From Paratinospora sagittata (taxonomy: Eukaryota > Streptophyta > Magnoliopsida > Ranunculales > Menispermaceae), in NCBI GenBank assembly GCA_035771175.1, contig CM069594.1:45745534-45809533 (forward strand): a stretch of DNA of 64,000 bases. The letters are read 5' to 3'. This document shows, piece by piece, positions 1-11,991 of the stretch; the first letter of the stretch is position 1; each line of letters begins with the position of its first letter. Both the position numbers and the translations under genes were made by a program. The notes beneath the pieces were generated by a model, which did no database searches, had not been told where the DNA came from, and was given only the letters and a program-made list of their open reading frames with translations.

Positions 1-578
1 ATCATCAACAACACATCAAACAATAGCTATCGTAGTCTACAAAGATCAATCTCGAAGAACGAAGACATATCTCTTGTCTAATGCAATAGTTTTATCTTTG
101 GTGTGTAGGGCAACTTCTCGATCAATCTCAACACTAAAACTCTGAAAATTGAAAAGTCTTTAAAATCACTTCGATATAGTATTCCATTTTGAAAAAAATG
201 TTTTCCGGAAGGTTTTAATCATAATTTGAATGAGTTTTGAATTATTTAATAGTTTTTAATCTTATATCAATATGTTTTGAGTCAATGGAATGGTTCTTGA
301 GTGTCAAAATATTAATTTTCCAAAAATAAGGCTATTCAGCAATTTACAAAAATTTTCCAGTTGGCACTAGCGCCCTATCAGCGTTGATAGCTCGCTAATA
401 GGGTTGTTTAATAACACATTTCTTTTTCTTGAAAATTGTCTATAGCGTGCAATCCCCTTTGATAACTCGCTATAAAGATGTTGCCGTGATCTTTTCATTT
501 TTAGTAAATTGGGAAATAGCACGCTATAGGCCTCGATAACTCGCTATCGGAAAGTCTGAAAAACTCAAGCTCTCGGGT
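1..578 (+). repeat. Unit 0, 3' part only
   Basis: Enters at the ATCATCAACAACACATC segment, about position 604 of a full unit. The hairpin at 373-403 is imperfect (right arm CTAATAGGG), and the first palindromic CGCTAT element is decayed to GCGTGCAAT. It carries TTCCGGAAGG rather than TTCGAAAGG. Confidence 0.95.
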
Positions 579-1350
579 TTGTGTATATCGACCTGCTATC
601 TTTCAATAAAGAACATGATACACAACCCACTAATAACACGCTATCCACGTTTGAGACAAAAATCTGATATTTCTAACAAGAAAAATGCGGCCACTTCTCC
701 TTCCTCGACTTTTCTATACCCTACACAGTTTTGCTTAGTTATCTTAATTGAAATATTCTCTACTAACACGTTGATGAGTCCCATTGTCTCGCACGGCCTA
801 AACAACTTTAGATTAAACAACGTTTTGAATTCAAATCATTTTGTACTCTCTTCGTCTTTAACCTACAACTGCTAATTTTATAAAACCCTCATTCTCTGAT
901 TTTGAAAGATAAAACACGCACGATTTTTGCATGTTAGACTGAGTTTTCCAACGAGTGTTTAAATCGAAGAAAGTCGTTATTCTTGCATTTGTCCAAACAA
1001 CCTTCGAATTGAATCAAAATTGCAATCTGTCTTGAAGATAGCCTCATTATTTCGCAAGTTCTTCATTTTATCCCTTTTGTGCTGGGATTTCCAGAGGCTA
1101 TCTATTGTTTTAAACTGTAAGTATGTGAAGTGTTCTCGGTAAGAGAAAACATCACCTGTATTTTTTTTTCTAAGAGCTTGAACTAATCATCAACAACACA
1201 TCAATCAATAGGTATAGAAGTCTAAAAGATCAAGCTCAAAGAACGAAATCATTTCTCATGATCTTTTCATGTTTAGTAAACTGTGCAATAGCGCGCTATA
1301 GGCCTCGATAACTCGCTATAGGAAAGTATGAAAAACTCGAGCTATCGGGT
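579..1350 (+). repeat. Unit 1, shortened (772 bp)
   Basis: The open-frame half is intact (98 codons, 579-875). An internal deletion of about 410 bp at 1258-1261 removes the end of the AT-rich part, the hairpin and the first 33-bp element, joining TTTCTCATG directly to ATCTTTTCATG. Confidence 0.93.
1258..1261 (+). other. Deletion junction in unit 1
   Basis: CTCATG is joined to ATCTTTTCATG with about 2 bp of possible overlap; roughly 410 bp are missing relative to neighbours. Confidence 0.85.
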
Positions 1351-2533
1351 TTGTGTATATCGACCGGCTATCTTTCAATAGAGAACATGATACAGAACCC
1401 AATAATAACACGCTATCCACGTTTGAGACAAAAATCAGATATTTCTAACGAGAAAAATGTGACCACTTCTCCTTGCTCCACTTTTCTATACCTTACACAG
1501 TTTTGCCTGGTTATCTTAATTGAAATATTCTCTACTAACACCTTGATGATTCGCATTGTCTCGCACGCCCAAAACAACTTTAGATTAAACAACGTTTTGA
1601 ATTCAAATCATTCTGTACGCTCTTCCTCTTTAACCAGCAACTACTAATTTTATAAAACCCTCATTCTCTGATTTTGAAAGATAGAACACGCACGATTTTT
1701 GCATGTTAGACTGAGCTATCCAAAGAGAGTTTAAAACGAAGAAAGTCGTTATTCTTGCATTTGTCCAAACAACCTTCGAATTGAATCAAAATTGCAAACT
1801 GTCTTGAAGATAGCCCCATTATTTCGCAAGTTCTTCATTTAATCTCTTTTGTGCTGAGATTTCCAGAGGCTATCTGTTGTTTTAAACTTTAGGTATGTGA
1901 AGTGTTCTCGGTAAGAGAAAACATCACCGGTATTTTTTTTTCTAAGAGCTTAAACTAATCATCAACAACACATCAATCAATAGGTATAGAAGTCTACAAA
2001 GATCAAGCTCGAAGAACGAAGTCATATCTCATGTCTAATGCATTAGTTTTATCTTTGGTGTGTAGGGTAACTTCTCGATCAATCTATGCACTAAAACTCT
2101 GAAAATTGAAAAGTCTTCAAAATTACTTCGATATAGTATTCCATTTTGAAAAAAATGTTTTCGAAAGGTTTTAATCATAATTTTAATGCGTGTTTTATTA
2201 TTTAATAGTTTTTAATCTAATATCGATGTGATTTAAGTCAATGGAATGGTTCTTGAGTGTCAAAATATTATATTTCCAAAAATAAAGCTATTTAGCAATT
2301 TGCAAAAAATTTCCAGTTGGCACTAGCGCCCTATCAGTGTTGATAGCCTGATGATAGGGTTTATAATAAAACATTTGTTTTTCTTGAAAATTGTCTATAG
2401 CGCGTTATCCCCTTTGATAACTCGCTATAAAGATGTTGCCGTGATCTTTCCATTTTTAGTAAATTGGGCAATAGCGCGCTATAGCCCTCGATAACTCGCT
2501 ATAGGAAAGTCTGAAAAACTCGAGCTCTCCGGT
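1351..2533 (+). repeat. Unit 2, full (1,183 bp)
   Basis: Subfamily I. The open frame is intact (98 codons). The spacer of the hairpin is altered (AGCCTGATGATAGGG), shortening the right arm. Confidence 0.95.
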
Positions 2534-3716
2534 TGGTGTATATCGACCGGCTATCTTCCAATAGAGAACATGATACACAACCCAAGAACACGCTATTCAC
2601 GTTTGAGACAAAAATCTGATATTTCCAACGAGAAAAATGTGGCCACTTCTCCTTGCTCGACTTTTCTTTACCTTACACAGTTTTGCCTAGTTATCTTAAT
2701 TGAAATATTCTCTGCTAACACCTCGATGATTCCCATTGTCTCGTACGCCCAAAACAACTTTAGATTAAACAACGTTTTGAATTCAAATCATTTTGTACTT
2801 TCTTCCTCTCTAACCTGCAACTACTAATTTTATTGAACCTCATTCTCTAATTTTCAAAGATAGAACACGAACTATTTTTGCAAGTTAGACTGAGCTTTCC
2901 AAAGAGTGTTTAAATCGAAGAAAGTCGTTATTCTTGCATTTGTCCAAACAACCTTCAAACTGAATCAAAATTGCAAACTGTCTTGAAAATAACCTCATTA
3001 TTTCGCAAGTTCTTCATTTTATTCCTTTTGTGTTGAGATTTCCAGAGGCTATCTATTGTTTTAAACAGTAAGTATGTGAAGTGTTCTCGGCAAGAGAAAA
3101 CATCACCTGTATTTTCTTTTCCAAGAGCTTGAACTAATCATCAACAACACATCAAACAATAGGTATCGAAGTCTACAAAGATCAAACTCGAAGAACGAAG
3201 ATGTATCTCATGTCTAATGCAATAGTTTTATCTTTGGTGTGTAGGGTAACTTCTCGATCAATCTCAACACTAAAACTCTGAAAATTGAAAAGTCTTTAAA
3301 ATCACTTCGATATAGTATTCCATTTAAAAAAAAAATGTTTTCCGGAAGGTTTTTTATCATAATTTCAATGAGTTTTGAATTATTTAATAGTTTTTAATCT
3401 TATATCAATATGTTTTGAGTTAATGGAATGGTTCTTGAGTGTCAAAATATTAATTTTCCAAAAATAAGGCTATTCAGCAATTTGGAAAAAATTTTCAGTT
3501 GGCACTAGCCCCCTATCAGTGATGATAGCCCGCTGATAGGGTTGTATAATAAAACATTTGTTTTTCTTGAAAATTGTCTATAGCGCGCTATCCCCTTTGA
3601 TAACTCGCTATAAAGATGTTGCCGTGATCTTTCCATTTTTAGTAAATTGGGAAATAGGGCGCTATAGGCCTCGATAACTCGCTATCGGAAAGTCTGTAAA
3701 ACTCGAGCTCTCGGGT
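2534..3716 (+). repeat. Unit 3, full (1,183 bp)
   Basis: Subfamily I. Anchor reads TGGTGTATATC. A 3-bp in-frame loss shortens the open frame. The TATAAAA word after the frame is destroyed (TTTTATTGAACC, near 2826), and the T tract near 3110 is interrupted by C. Confidence 0.95.
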
Positions 3717-4011
3717 TTGTGTATATCGACCTCCTATCTTTCAATAGAGAATACACAACCCAAGAATAACACGCTATCCACGTTTGAGACAAAAATCTGA
3801 TATTTCTATCAAGAAAAATGTGGCCACTTCTCCTTGCTCGACTTTTCTATACCCTACACAGTTTTGCCTAGTTATCTTAATTGAAATATTCTCTACTAAC
3901 ACCTTGATGATTCCCATTTTCTCGCATGCCCACAACAACTTTAGATTAAACAACGTTTTGAATTCAAATCATTTTGTACTCTCTTCCTCTTTAACCTGGA
4001 ACTGCTAATTT

Positions 4012-4018
4012 TATAAAA
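4012..4018 (+). promoter_or_regulatory. TATA-box-like word, reference copy
   Basis: TATAAAA follows the open frame in almost every unit, upstream of a GTAAGTATGT word by about 240 bp. It could mark satellite transcription, but AT-rich DNA produces such words by chance. Confidence 0.2.
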
Positions 4019-4250
4019 CCCTCATTCTCTGATTTTGAAAGATAGAACACGCACGATTTTTGCATGTTAGGCTGAGTTTTCTAAAGAGTGTTTAAATCGA
4101 AGAAAGTCGTTATTCTTGCATTTGTCCAAACAACGTTCGAATTGAATCAAAATTGCAAACTGTCTTGAAGATAGCATCATTATTTCGCAAGTTCTTCATT
4201 TTATCCCTTTTGTGCTGAGATTTTCAGAGCCTATCTATTGTTTTTAAACT

Positions 4251-4309
4251 GTAAGTATGTGAAGTGTTCTCGGTAAGAGAAAACATCACCTGTATTTTTT
4301 TTTTCTAAG
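4251..4309 (+). other. Intron-like segment, reference copy
   Basis: GTAAGTATGT at 4251-4260 is an excellent match to a eukaryotic 5' splice site. A T10 tract and CTAAG end the segment at 4309, giving a 59-nt possible intron. No clear branch point is seen. The motif pair recurs in nearly all units; T-tract length varies. Confidence 0.25.
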
Positions 4310-4692
4310 AGCTTGAACTAATCATCAACAACACATCAATCAATAGGTATAGAAGTCTACAAAGATCAAGCTCGAAGAACGAAGTCATATCTCATGTCTA
4401 ATTCATTAGTTTTATCTTTGGTGTGTAGGGTAACTTCTCGATCAATCTATGCACTAAACTTTGAAAATTGAAAAGTCTTCAAAATCACTTCGATATAGTA
4501 TTCCATTTTGAAAAAAAATGTTTTCGAAAGGTTTTAATCATAATTTCAATTAGTGTTTTATTATTTAATAGTTTTTAAATCTTATATCAATATGTTTTGA
4601 GTCAATGGAATGGTTCTTGAGTGTCAAAATATTAATTTTCCAAAAATAAGGCTATTCAGCAATTGACAAAAATTTTCCAGTTGGCACTAGCG

Positions 4693-4723
4693 CCCTATCA
4701 GTGTTGATAGCCCGCTGATAGGG
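4693..4723. other. Hairpin element, reference copy
   Basis: CCCTATCAG (4693-4701) pairs perfectly with CTGATAGGG (4715-4723) around a 13-nt loop. The element recurs in nearly every unit, about 225 bp before the next anchor. Arm mutations in other units (near 400, 10630, 11800, 43620, 47155) are not compensated, so a selected structure is not supported. Confidence 0.75.
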
Positions 4724-4732
4724 TTGTATAAT
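4704..4732 (+). promoter_or_regulatory. Sigma70-like TTGATA-17-TATAAT, reference copy
   Basis: TTGATA (4704-4709) and TATAAT (4727-4732) are 17 bp apart, overlapping the hairpin. It matches the bacterial sigma70 and plastid layout and recurs in most units. In a nuclear satellite this is probably chance; AATAAA, a polyadenylation-signal word, overlaps the TATAAT. Confidence 0.25.
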
Positions 4733-4898
4733 AAAACATTTGTTTTTCATTAAAATTGTCTATAGCGCGCTATCCCCTTTGATAACTCGCTGTAAAGATG
4801 TTGCCGTGATCTTTCCATTTTTAGTAAATTGGGCAATAGCACGCTATACGCCTCGATAACTCGCTATAGTAAAGTCTGAAAAACTCGAGCTCTCAGGT

Positions 4899-6077
4899 TT
4901 GTGTATATCGACCGACTATCTTTCAATAGAAAACATGATACACAACCCAATAACACGCTATCCACGTTTGAGACAAAAATCTGATATTTCTAACGAGAAA
5001 AATGTGGCCACTTCTCCTTGCTCGACTTTTCTATACCTTACACAGTTTTGCCTGGTTATCTTAATTGAAATATTCTCTACTAACACCTTGATGATTCCCA
5101 TTGTCTCGCACGCCCAAAACAACTTTAGATTAAACAACGTTTTGAATTCAAATCATTTTGTACTCTCTTCCACTTTAACCTGCAACTACTAATTTTATAA
5201 AACCCCCATTCTCTGATTTTGAAAGATAGAACACGCACGGTTTTTGCATGTTAGGCTGAGTTTTCCAAAGAGTGTTTAAATCGAAGAAAGTCGTTATTCT
5301 TGCATTTGTCCAAACAACCTTCAAACTGAATCAAAATTGCAAACTATCATGAAGATAACCTCATTATTTCGCAAGTTCTTCATTTTATTCCTTTTGTGCA
5401 GAGATTTCCAGAGGCTATCTATTGTTTTAAATTGTAAGTATGTGAAGTGTTCTCGGTAAGAGAAAACATCACCTGTATTTTTTTTTCTAAGAGCTTGAAC
5501 TAATCATCAACAACACATCAAACAATAGGTATGGAAGTCTACAAAGATCAAGCTCGAAGAACGCACGTGTCTCATGTCTAATGCAATAGTTTTATCTTTG
5601 GTGTGTAGGGTAACTTCTCGATCAATATCAGCACTAAAACACAGAAAATTGAAAAATCTTCAAAATCAGTTCGATATAGTATTCCATTTTGAAAAAAATG
5701 TTTTCGAAAGGTTTTAATCATAATTTCAATGAGTGTTTTATTATTTAATAGTTTTTAATCTTATTTCAATATGTTTTGAGTCAATAGAATGGTTCTTGAT
5801 TGTCAAAATATTAATTTTCCAAAAATAAGGCTATTCAACAATTTGCAAAAATTTTCCAGTTGGCACTAGCGCCCTATCAGTGTTGATAGCCCGCTGATAG
5901 GGTTGTATAATAAAACATTTGTTTTTCTTGAAAATTGTCTATAGCGCTCTATCCCCTTTGATAACTCGCTATAAAGATGTTGCCATGATCTTTCCATTTT
6001 TAGTAAATTGGGCAATAACGCGCTATAGCCCTCGATAACTCGCTGTAGGAAAGTTTGAAAAACTCGAGCTCTCGGGT
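4899..6077 (+). repeat. Unit 5, full (1,179 bp)
   Basis: Open frame of 97 codons. Its 3' half carries the variants AAAACACAG and GAACGCACGTGTC, which recur in units 6 and 7, marking a local expansion. Confidence 0.95.
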
Positions 6078-7259
6078 TTTTGTATATCGACCGACTATCT
6101 TTCAATAGAGAACATGATACACAACCCAATAACAACACGTTATCCACGTTTAAGAAAAAAATCAGATATTTCTAACGAGAAAAATGTGGCCACTTCTCCT
6201 TGCTCCACTTATCTATACCTTACACAGTTTTGCCTGGTTATCTTAATTGAAATATTATCTACTAACACCTTGATGATTCGCATTTTCTCGCACGCCCAAA
6301 ACAACTTTAGATTAAAGAACGTTTTGAATTCAAATCATTTTGTACTCTTTTCCTCTTTAACCTGCAACTACTAATTTTATAAAATCCCCATTCTCTGATT
6401 TTGAAAGATAGAACACGCACGATTTTTGCATGTTAGGCTGAGTTTTCCAAAGAGTGTTTAAATCGAAGAAAGTCATTATTCTTGCATTTGTCCAAACAAC
6501 CTTCAAACTGAATCAAAATTGCAAACTGTCTTGAAGATAACCTTATTATTTCGCAAGTTCTTCATTTTATTCCTTTTGTGCAGAGATTTCCAGAGGCTAT
6601 CTATTGTTTTAAACTGTAAGTATGTGAAGTGGTCTCGGTAAGAGAAAACATCACCTGTATTTTTTTTTCTAAGAGCTTGAACTAATCATCAACAACACAT
6701 CAAACAATAGGTATGGAAGTCTACAAAGATCAAGCTCGAAGAACACACGTGTCTCATGTCTAATGCAATAGTTTTATCTTTGGTGTGTAGGGTAACTTCT
6801 CGATCAATATCAGCACTAAAACACAGAAAATTGAAAAATCTTCAAAATCAGTTCGATATAGTATTCCATTTTGAAAAAAATGTTTTCGAAAGGTTTTAAT
6901 CATAATTTCAATGAGTGTTTTATTATTTAATAGTTTTTAATCTTATTTCAATATGTTTTGAGTCAATAGAATGGTTCTTGATTGTCAAAATATTAATTTT
7001 CCAAAAATAAGGCTATTCAACAATTTGCAAAAATTTTCCAGTTGGCACTAGCGCCCTATCAGTGTTGAGAGCCCGCTGATAGGGTTGTATAATAAAACAT
7101 TTGTTTTTCTTGAAAATTGTCTATAGCGCGCTATCCCCTTTGATAACTCGCGATAAAGATGTTGCCATGATCTTTCCATTTTTAGTAAATTGGGCAATAA
7201 CGCGCTATAGCCCTCGATAACTCGCTGTAGGAAAGTTTGAAAAACTCGAGCTCTCGGGT
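6078..7259 (+). repeat. Unit 6, full (1,182 bp)
   Basis: Almost identical to unit 7: both share AACAACACGTTATCC, GTTTAAGAAAAAAATC and CACTTATCTATACC, variants rare elsewhere in the array. Confidence 0.95.
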
Positions 7260-8440
7260 TTGTGTATATCGACCGACTATCTTTCAATAGAGAACATGAT
7301 ACACAACCCAATAACAACACGTTATCCACGTTTAAGAAAAAAATCAGATATTTCTAACGAGAAAAATGTGGCCACTTCTCCTTGCTCCACTTATCTATAC
7401 CTTACACAGTTTTGCCTGGTTATCTTAATTGAAATATTATCTACTAACACCTTGATGATTCGCATTTTCTCGCACGCCCAAAACAACTTTAGATTAAACA
7501 ACGTTTTGAATTCAAATCATTTTGTACTCTTTTCCTCTTTAACCTGTAACTACTAATTTTATAAAATCCCCATTCTCTGATTTTGAAAGATAGAGCACGC
7601 ACGATTTTTGCATGTTAGGCTAAGTTTTCCAAAGAGTGTTTAAATCGAAGAAAGTCGTTATTCTTGCATTTGTCCAAACAACCTTCAAACTGAATCAAAA
7701 TTGCAAACTGTCTTGAAGAGAACCTCATTATTTCGCGCGTTCTTCATTTTATTCCTTTTGTGCAGAGATTTCCATAGGCTATCTATTGTTTTAAACTGTA
7801 AGTATGTGAAGTGGTCTCGGTAAGAGAAAACATCACCTGTATTTTTTTTTCTAAGAGCTTGAACTAATCATCAACAACACATCAAACAATAGGTATGGAA
7901 GTCTACAAAGATCAAGCTCGAAGAACACACGTGTCTCTTGTCTAATGCAATAGTTTTATCTTTGGTGTGTAGGGTAACTTCTCGATCAATATCAGCACTA
8001 AAACACAGAAAATTGAAAAATCTTCAAAATCAGTTCGATATAGTATTCCATTTTGAAAAAAATGTTTTCGAAAGGTTTTAATCATAATTTCAATGAGTGT
8101 TTTATTATTTAATAGTTTTTAATCTTATATCAATATGTTTTGAGTCAATGGAATGGTTCTTGAGTGTCAAAATATTAATTTTCCAAAAATAAGGCTATTC
8201 AGCAATTTGCAAAAATTTTCCAGTTGGCACTAGCGCCCTATCAGTGTTGATAGCCCGCTGATAGGGTTGTATAATAAAACATTTGTTTTTCTTGAAAATT
8301 GTCTATAGCGCGCTATCCCCTTTGATAACTCGCTATAAAGATGTTGCCATGATCATTCCATTTTTAGTAAATTGGGCAATAACGCGCTATAGCCCTCGAT
8401 AACTCGCTCTAGGAAAGTCTGAAAACTAGAGCTCTCGGGT
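7260..8440 (+). repeat. Unit 7, full (1,181 bp)
   Basis: Sister of unit 6 by shared private variants. Its hairpin loop is TGTTGATAGCCCG, whereas the loop at the end of unit 6 has GTTGAGAG. Confidence 0.95.
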
Positions 8441-9626
8441 TTCTGTATATCGACCGACTATCTTTCAATAGAGAACATGATACACAACCCAATAATAACA
8501 CGTTATCCACGTTTAAGACAAAAATCACATATTTCTAACGAGAAAAATGTGGCCACTTCTCCTTGCTCCACTTATCTATACCTTACACAGTTTTGCCTGG
8601 TTATCTTAATTGAAATATTATCTACTAACACCTTGATGATTCGCATTTTCTCGCCCGCCCAAAACAACTTTAAATTAAACAACGTTTTGAATTCAAATCA
8701 TTTTGTACTCTCTTCCTCTTTTTGACCTGCAACTACTAATTTTATAAAACCCTCATTCTCTGATTTTTAAAGATAGAACACGCACGATTTTTGCAAGTTA
8801 GACTGAGCTTTCCAAAGAGTGTTTAAATCGAAGAAAGTCGTTATTCTTGCATTTGTCCAAACAACCTTCGAACTGAATCAAAATTGCAAACTTTCTTGAA
8901 GATAACCTCATTATTTCGCAAGTTCTTCATTTTATTCCTTTTGTGCTGAGATTTCCAGAGGCTATCTATTGCTTTTAAACTGTAAGTATGTGAAGTGTTC
9001 TCGGTAAGAGAAAACATCACCTGTATTTTTTTTTTCTAAGAGCTTGAACTAATCATCAACAACACATCAAAGAATAGGTATCGAAGTCTACAAAAATCAA
9101 GCTCGAAGAACGAACACGTATCTCATGTCTAATGCAATAGTTTTATCTTTTGTGTGTAAGGTAACTTCTCTATCAATATCAGCAGTAAAACTCAAAAAAT
9201 TGAAAAATCTTTAAAATCACTTCGATATAGTATTCCATTTTGAAAAAAATATTTTCGAAAGGTTTTAATCATAATTTCAATCAGTGTTTTATTATTTAAT
9301 AGTTTTTAATCTTATATCAATATGTTTTGAGTCAATGGAGTGGTTTTTGAGTTTCAAAATATTAATTTTCCAAAAATAAGGCTACTCAGCAATTTGCAAA
9401 AATTTTCCAGTTGGCACTAGCGCCCTATCAGTGTTGATAGCCCGCTGATAGGGTTGTATAATAAAACATTTGTTTTTCTTGATAATTGTCTATTGCGCTC
9501 TATCCCCTTTGATAAGTCGCTATAAAGATGTTGCCGTGATCTCTCCATTTTTAGTAAATTGGGCAATAGCGCTATAGGCCTCCACAACTCGCTATAGGAA
9601 AGTCTGAAAAACACGAGCTCTCGGGT
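8441..9626 (+). repeat. Unit 8, full (1,186 bp)
   Basis: Shares GTTATCCACGTTTAAGA and CACTTATC with units 6-7 but has AATAATAACAC, so it is a hybrid or an older sister. Extra T bases near 8720 give an early TGA in the open frame. Confidence 0.94.
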
Positions 9627-10808
9627 TTGTGTATATTGACCGGCTATCTTTCAATAGAGAACATGATACACAACCCAATAATAACACGCTATCCACGTTT
9701 AGGACAAAAATCAGATATTTCTAGCGAGAAAAATGTGGCCACTTCTTCTTGCTCCACTTTTCTATACCTTACACAGTTTTGCCTGGTTATCTTAATTGAA
9801 ATATTATCTACTAACACCTTGATGATTCGCATTGTCTCGCACGCCCAAAACAACTTTAGATTAAACAACGTTTTGAATTCAAATCATTTTGTACTCTCTT
9901 CCTCTTTAACCTGTAACTACTAATTTTATAAAACCCTCATTCTCTGATTTTGAAAGATAGAACACGCATGATTTTTGCAAGTTAGACTGAGCTTTCCAAA
10001 GAGTGTTTAAATCGAAGAAAGTCGTTATTCTTGCATTTGTCCAAACAACCTTCGAATTGAATCAAAATTGCAAACTGTCTTGAAGATAGCCTCATTATTT
10101 CACAAGTTCTTCAATTTATCCCTTTTATGCTGAGATTTCCAGAGGCTATCTATTGTTTTAAACTGTAAGTATGTGCAGTGTTCTCGGTAAGAGAAAACAT
10201 CACCTGTATTATTTTTTTCTAAGAGCTTAAACTAATCATCAACAACACATCAAACAATAGGTATCGAAGTCTACAAAGATCAAGCTCGAAGAACGAAAAC
10301 GTGTCTCATGTCTAATGCAATAGTTTTATCTTTGGTGTGTAGGGTAACTTCTCGATCAATATCAGCACTAAAACTCAGAAAATTGAAAAATCTTCAAAAT
10401 CACTTCGATATAGTATTCCATTTTCAAAATAATGTTTTCGAACGGTTTTAATCATAATTTCAATGAGTGTTTTATTATTTAATAGTTTTTAATCTTATAT
10501 CAATATGTTTTGAGTCAATGGAATGGTTCTTGAGTATCAAAATATTAATTTTCCAAAAATAAGGCTATTCAGCAATTTGCAAAAATTTTCCAGTTGGCAC
10601 TAGCGCCCTATCAGTGTTGATAGCCTGCTGATTGGGTTGTATAATAAAACATTTGTTTTTCTTGAAAATTGTCTATAGCGCTATCCCCTTTGATAACTCC
10701 CTATAAAGAGCTGTCGTAATCTTTCCATTTTTAGTAAATTGGGCAATACCGCGCTATAGCCCTCGATAACTCGCTATAGGAAAGTCTGAAAAACTCGAGC
10801 TCTCGGGT
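9627..10808 (+). repeat. Unit 9, full (1,182 bp)
   Basis: Subfamily I, open frame 98 codons. The right arm of the hairpin has a point change (CTGATTGGG). Confidence 0.95.
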
Positions 10809-11991
10809 TTGTGTTTATCGACCGACTATCTTTCAATAGAGAACATGATACACAACCCAATAATAACACGCTATCCACGTTTGAGACAAATATCAGATAT
10901 TTCTAACGAGAAAAATGTAGCGACTTGTCCTTGCTCCACTTTTCTATACCTTACACAGTTTTGCCTGGTTATCTTAATTGAAATATTATCTACTAACACC
11001 TTGATGATTCGCATTGTCTCGCACGCCCAAAATAACTTTAGATTAAACAACGTTTTGAATTCAAATCATTTTGTACTCTCTTCCTCTTTAACCTGCAACT
11101 ACTAATTTTATAAAACCCTCATTCTCTGATTTTGAAAGATAGAACACGCACAATTTTTGCAAGTTAGACTGAGCTTTCCAAAGAGTGTTTAAATCGAAGA
11201 AAGTCGTTATTCTTGCATTTGTCCAAACAACTTTGAACTGAATCAAAATTGCAAACTTTCTTGAAGATAACCTTATTATTTCGCAAGTTCTTCATTTTAT
11301 TCCTTTTGTGCTGAGATTTCCAGAGGCTATCTATTGTTTTTGAACTGTAAGTATGTGAAGTGTTCTCGTTAAGAGAAAACATCACCTGTATTTTTTTTCT
11401 AAGAGCTTAAACTAATCATCAACAACACATCAAACAATGGGTATCGAAGTTTACAAATATCAAGCTCGAAGAACGAAAATGTATCTCATGTCAAATGCAA
11501 TAGTTTTATCTTTGGTGTGTAGCGTAACTTCTCAATCAATATCAGCACTAAAACTCAAAAAATTGAAAAATCTTCAAAATCACTTCGATATAGTATTCCA
11601 TTTTGAAAAAAATGTTTTCGAAAGGTTTTAATCATAATTTCAATGAGTGTTTTATTATTTAATCGTTTTTAATCTTATATCAATATGTTTTGAGTAAATG
11701 GAGTGGTTCTTGAGTGTCAAAATATTAATTTTCCAAAAATAAGGCTATTCAGCAATTTGAAAAAATTTTCCAATTGCCACTAGCGGCCTATCAGTGTTGA
11801 TAGCCCGCTGATATGGTTGTATAATAAAACATTTGTTTTTCTTGAAAATTGTCTATAGCGCTCTATCCCCTTTGATAACTCGCTATAAAGATGTTGTCGT
11901 GATCTTTCCATTTTTAGTAAATTGGGCAATACCGCGCTATAGCCCTCGAGAACTCGCTATAGGAAAGTATGAGAAACCTGAGCTCTTGGGT
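10809..11991 (+). repeat. Unit 10, full (1,183 bp)
   Basis: Subfamily I, open frame 98 codons. Hairpin arms are both mutated and not compensated (GGCCTATCAG with CTGATATGG). Confidence 0.95.

Larger units (their letters stand above)
3717..4898 (+). repeat. Unit 4, full (1,182 bp)
   Basis: A good reference copy for the hairpin (4693-4723) and the splice-like motifs (4251-4309). A 5-bp loss near 3750 (GAGAATACAC in place of GAGAACATGATACAC) removes the in-frame ATG and shifts the frame. Confidence 0.95.
6078..8440 (+). repeat. Local single-unit duplication (units 6-7)
   Basis: Two consecutive units share many private variants in both halves; related 3' variants begin in unit 5 near 5560. This looks like a recent one-unit unequal exchange. 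Confidence 0.85.

Noticed and set aside
4693..4723. Hairpin as a rho-independent terminator
   Set aside because: The stem is not GC-rich and no T run follows directly; it is followed by TTGTATAATAAAAC.
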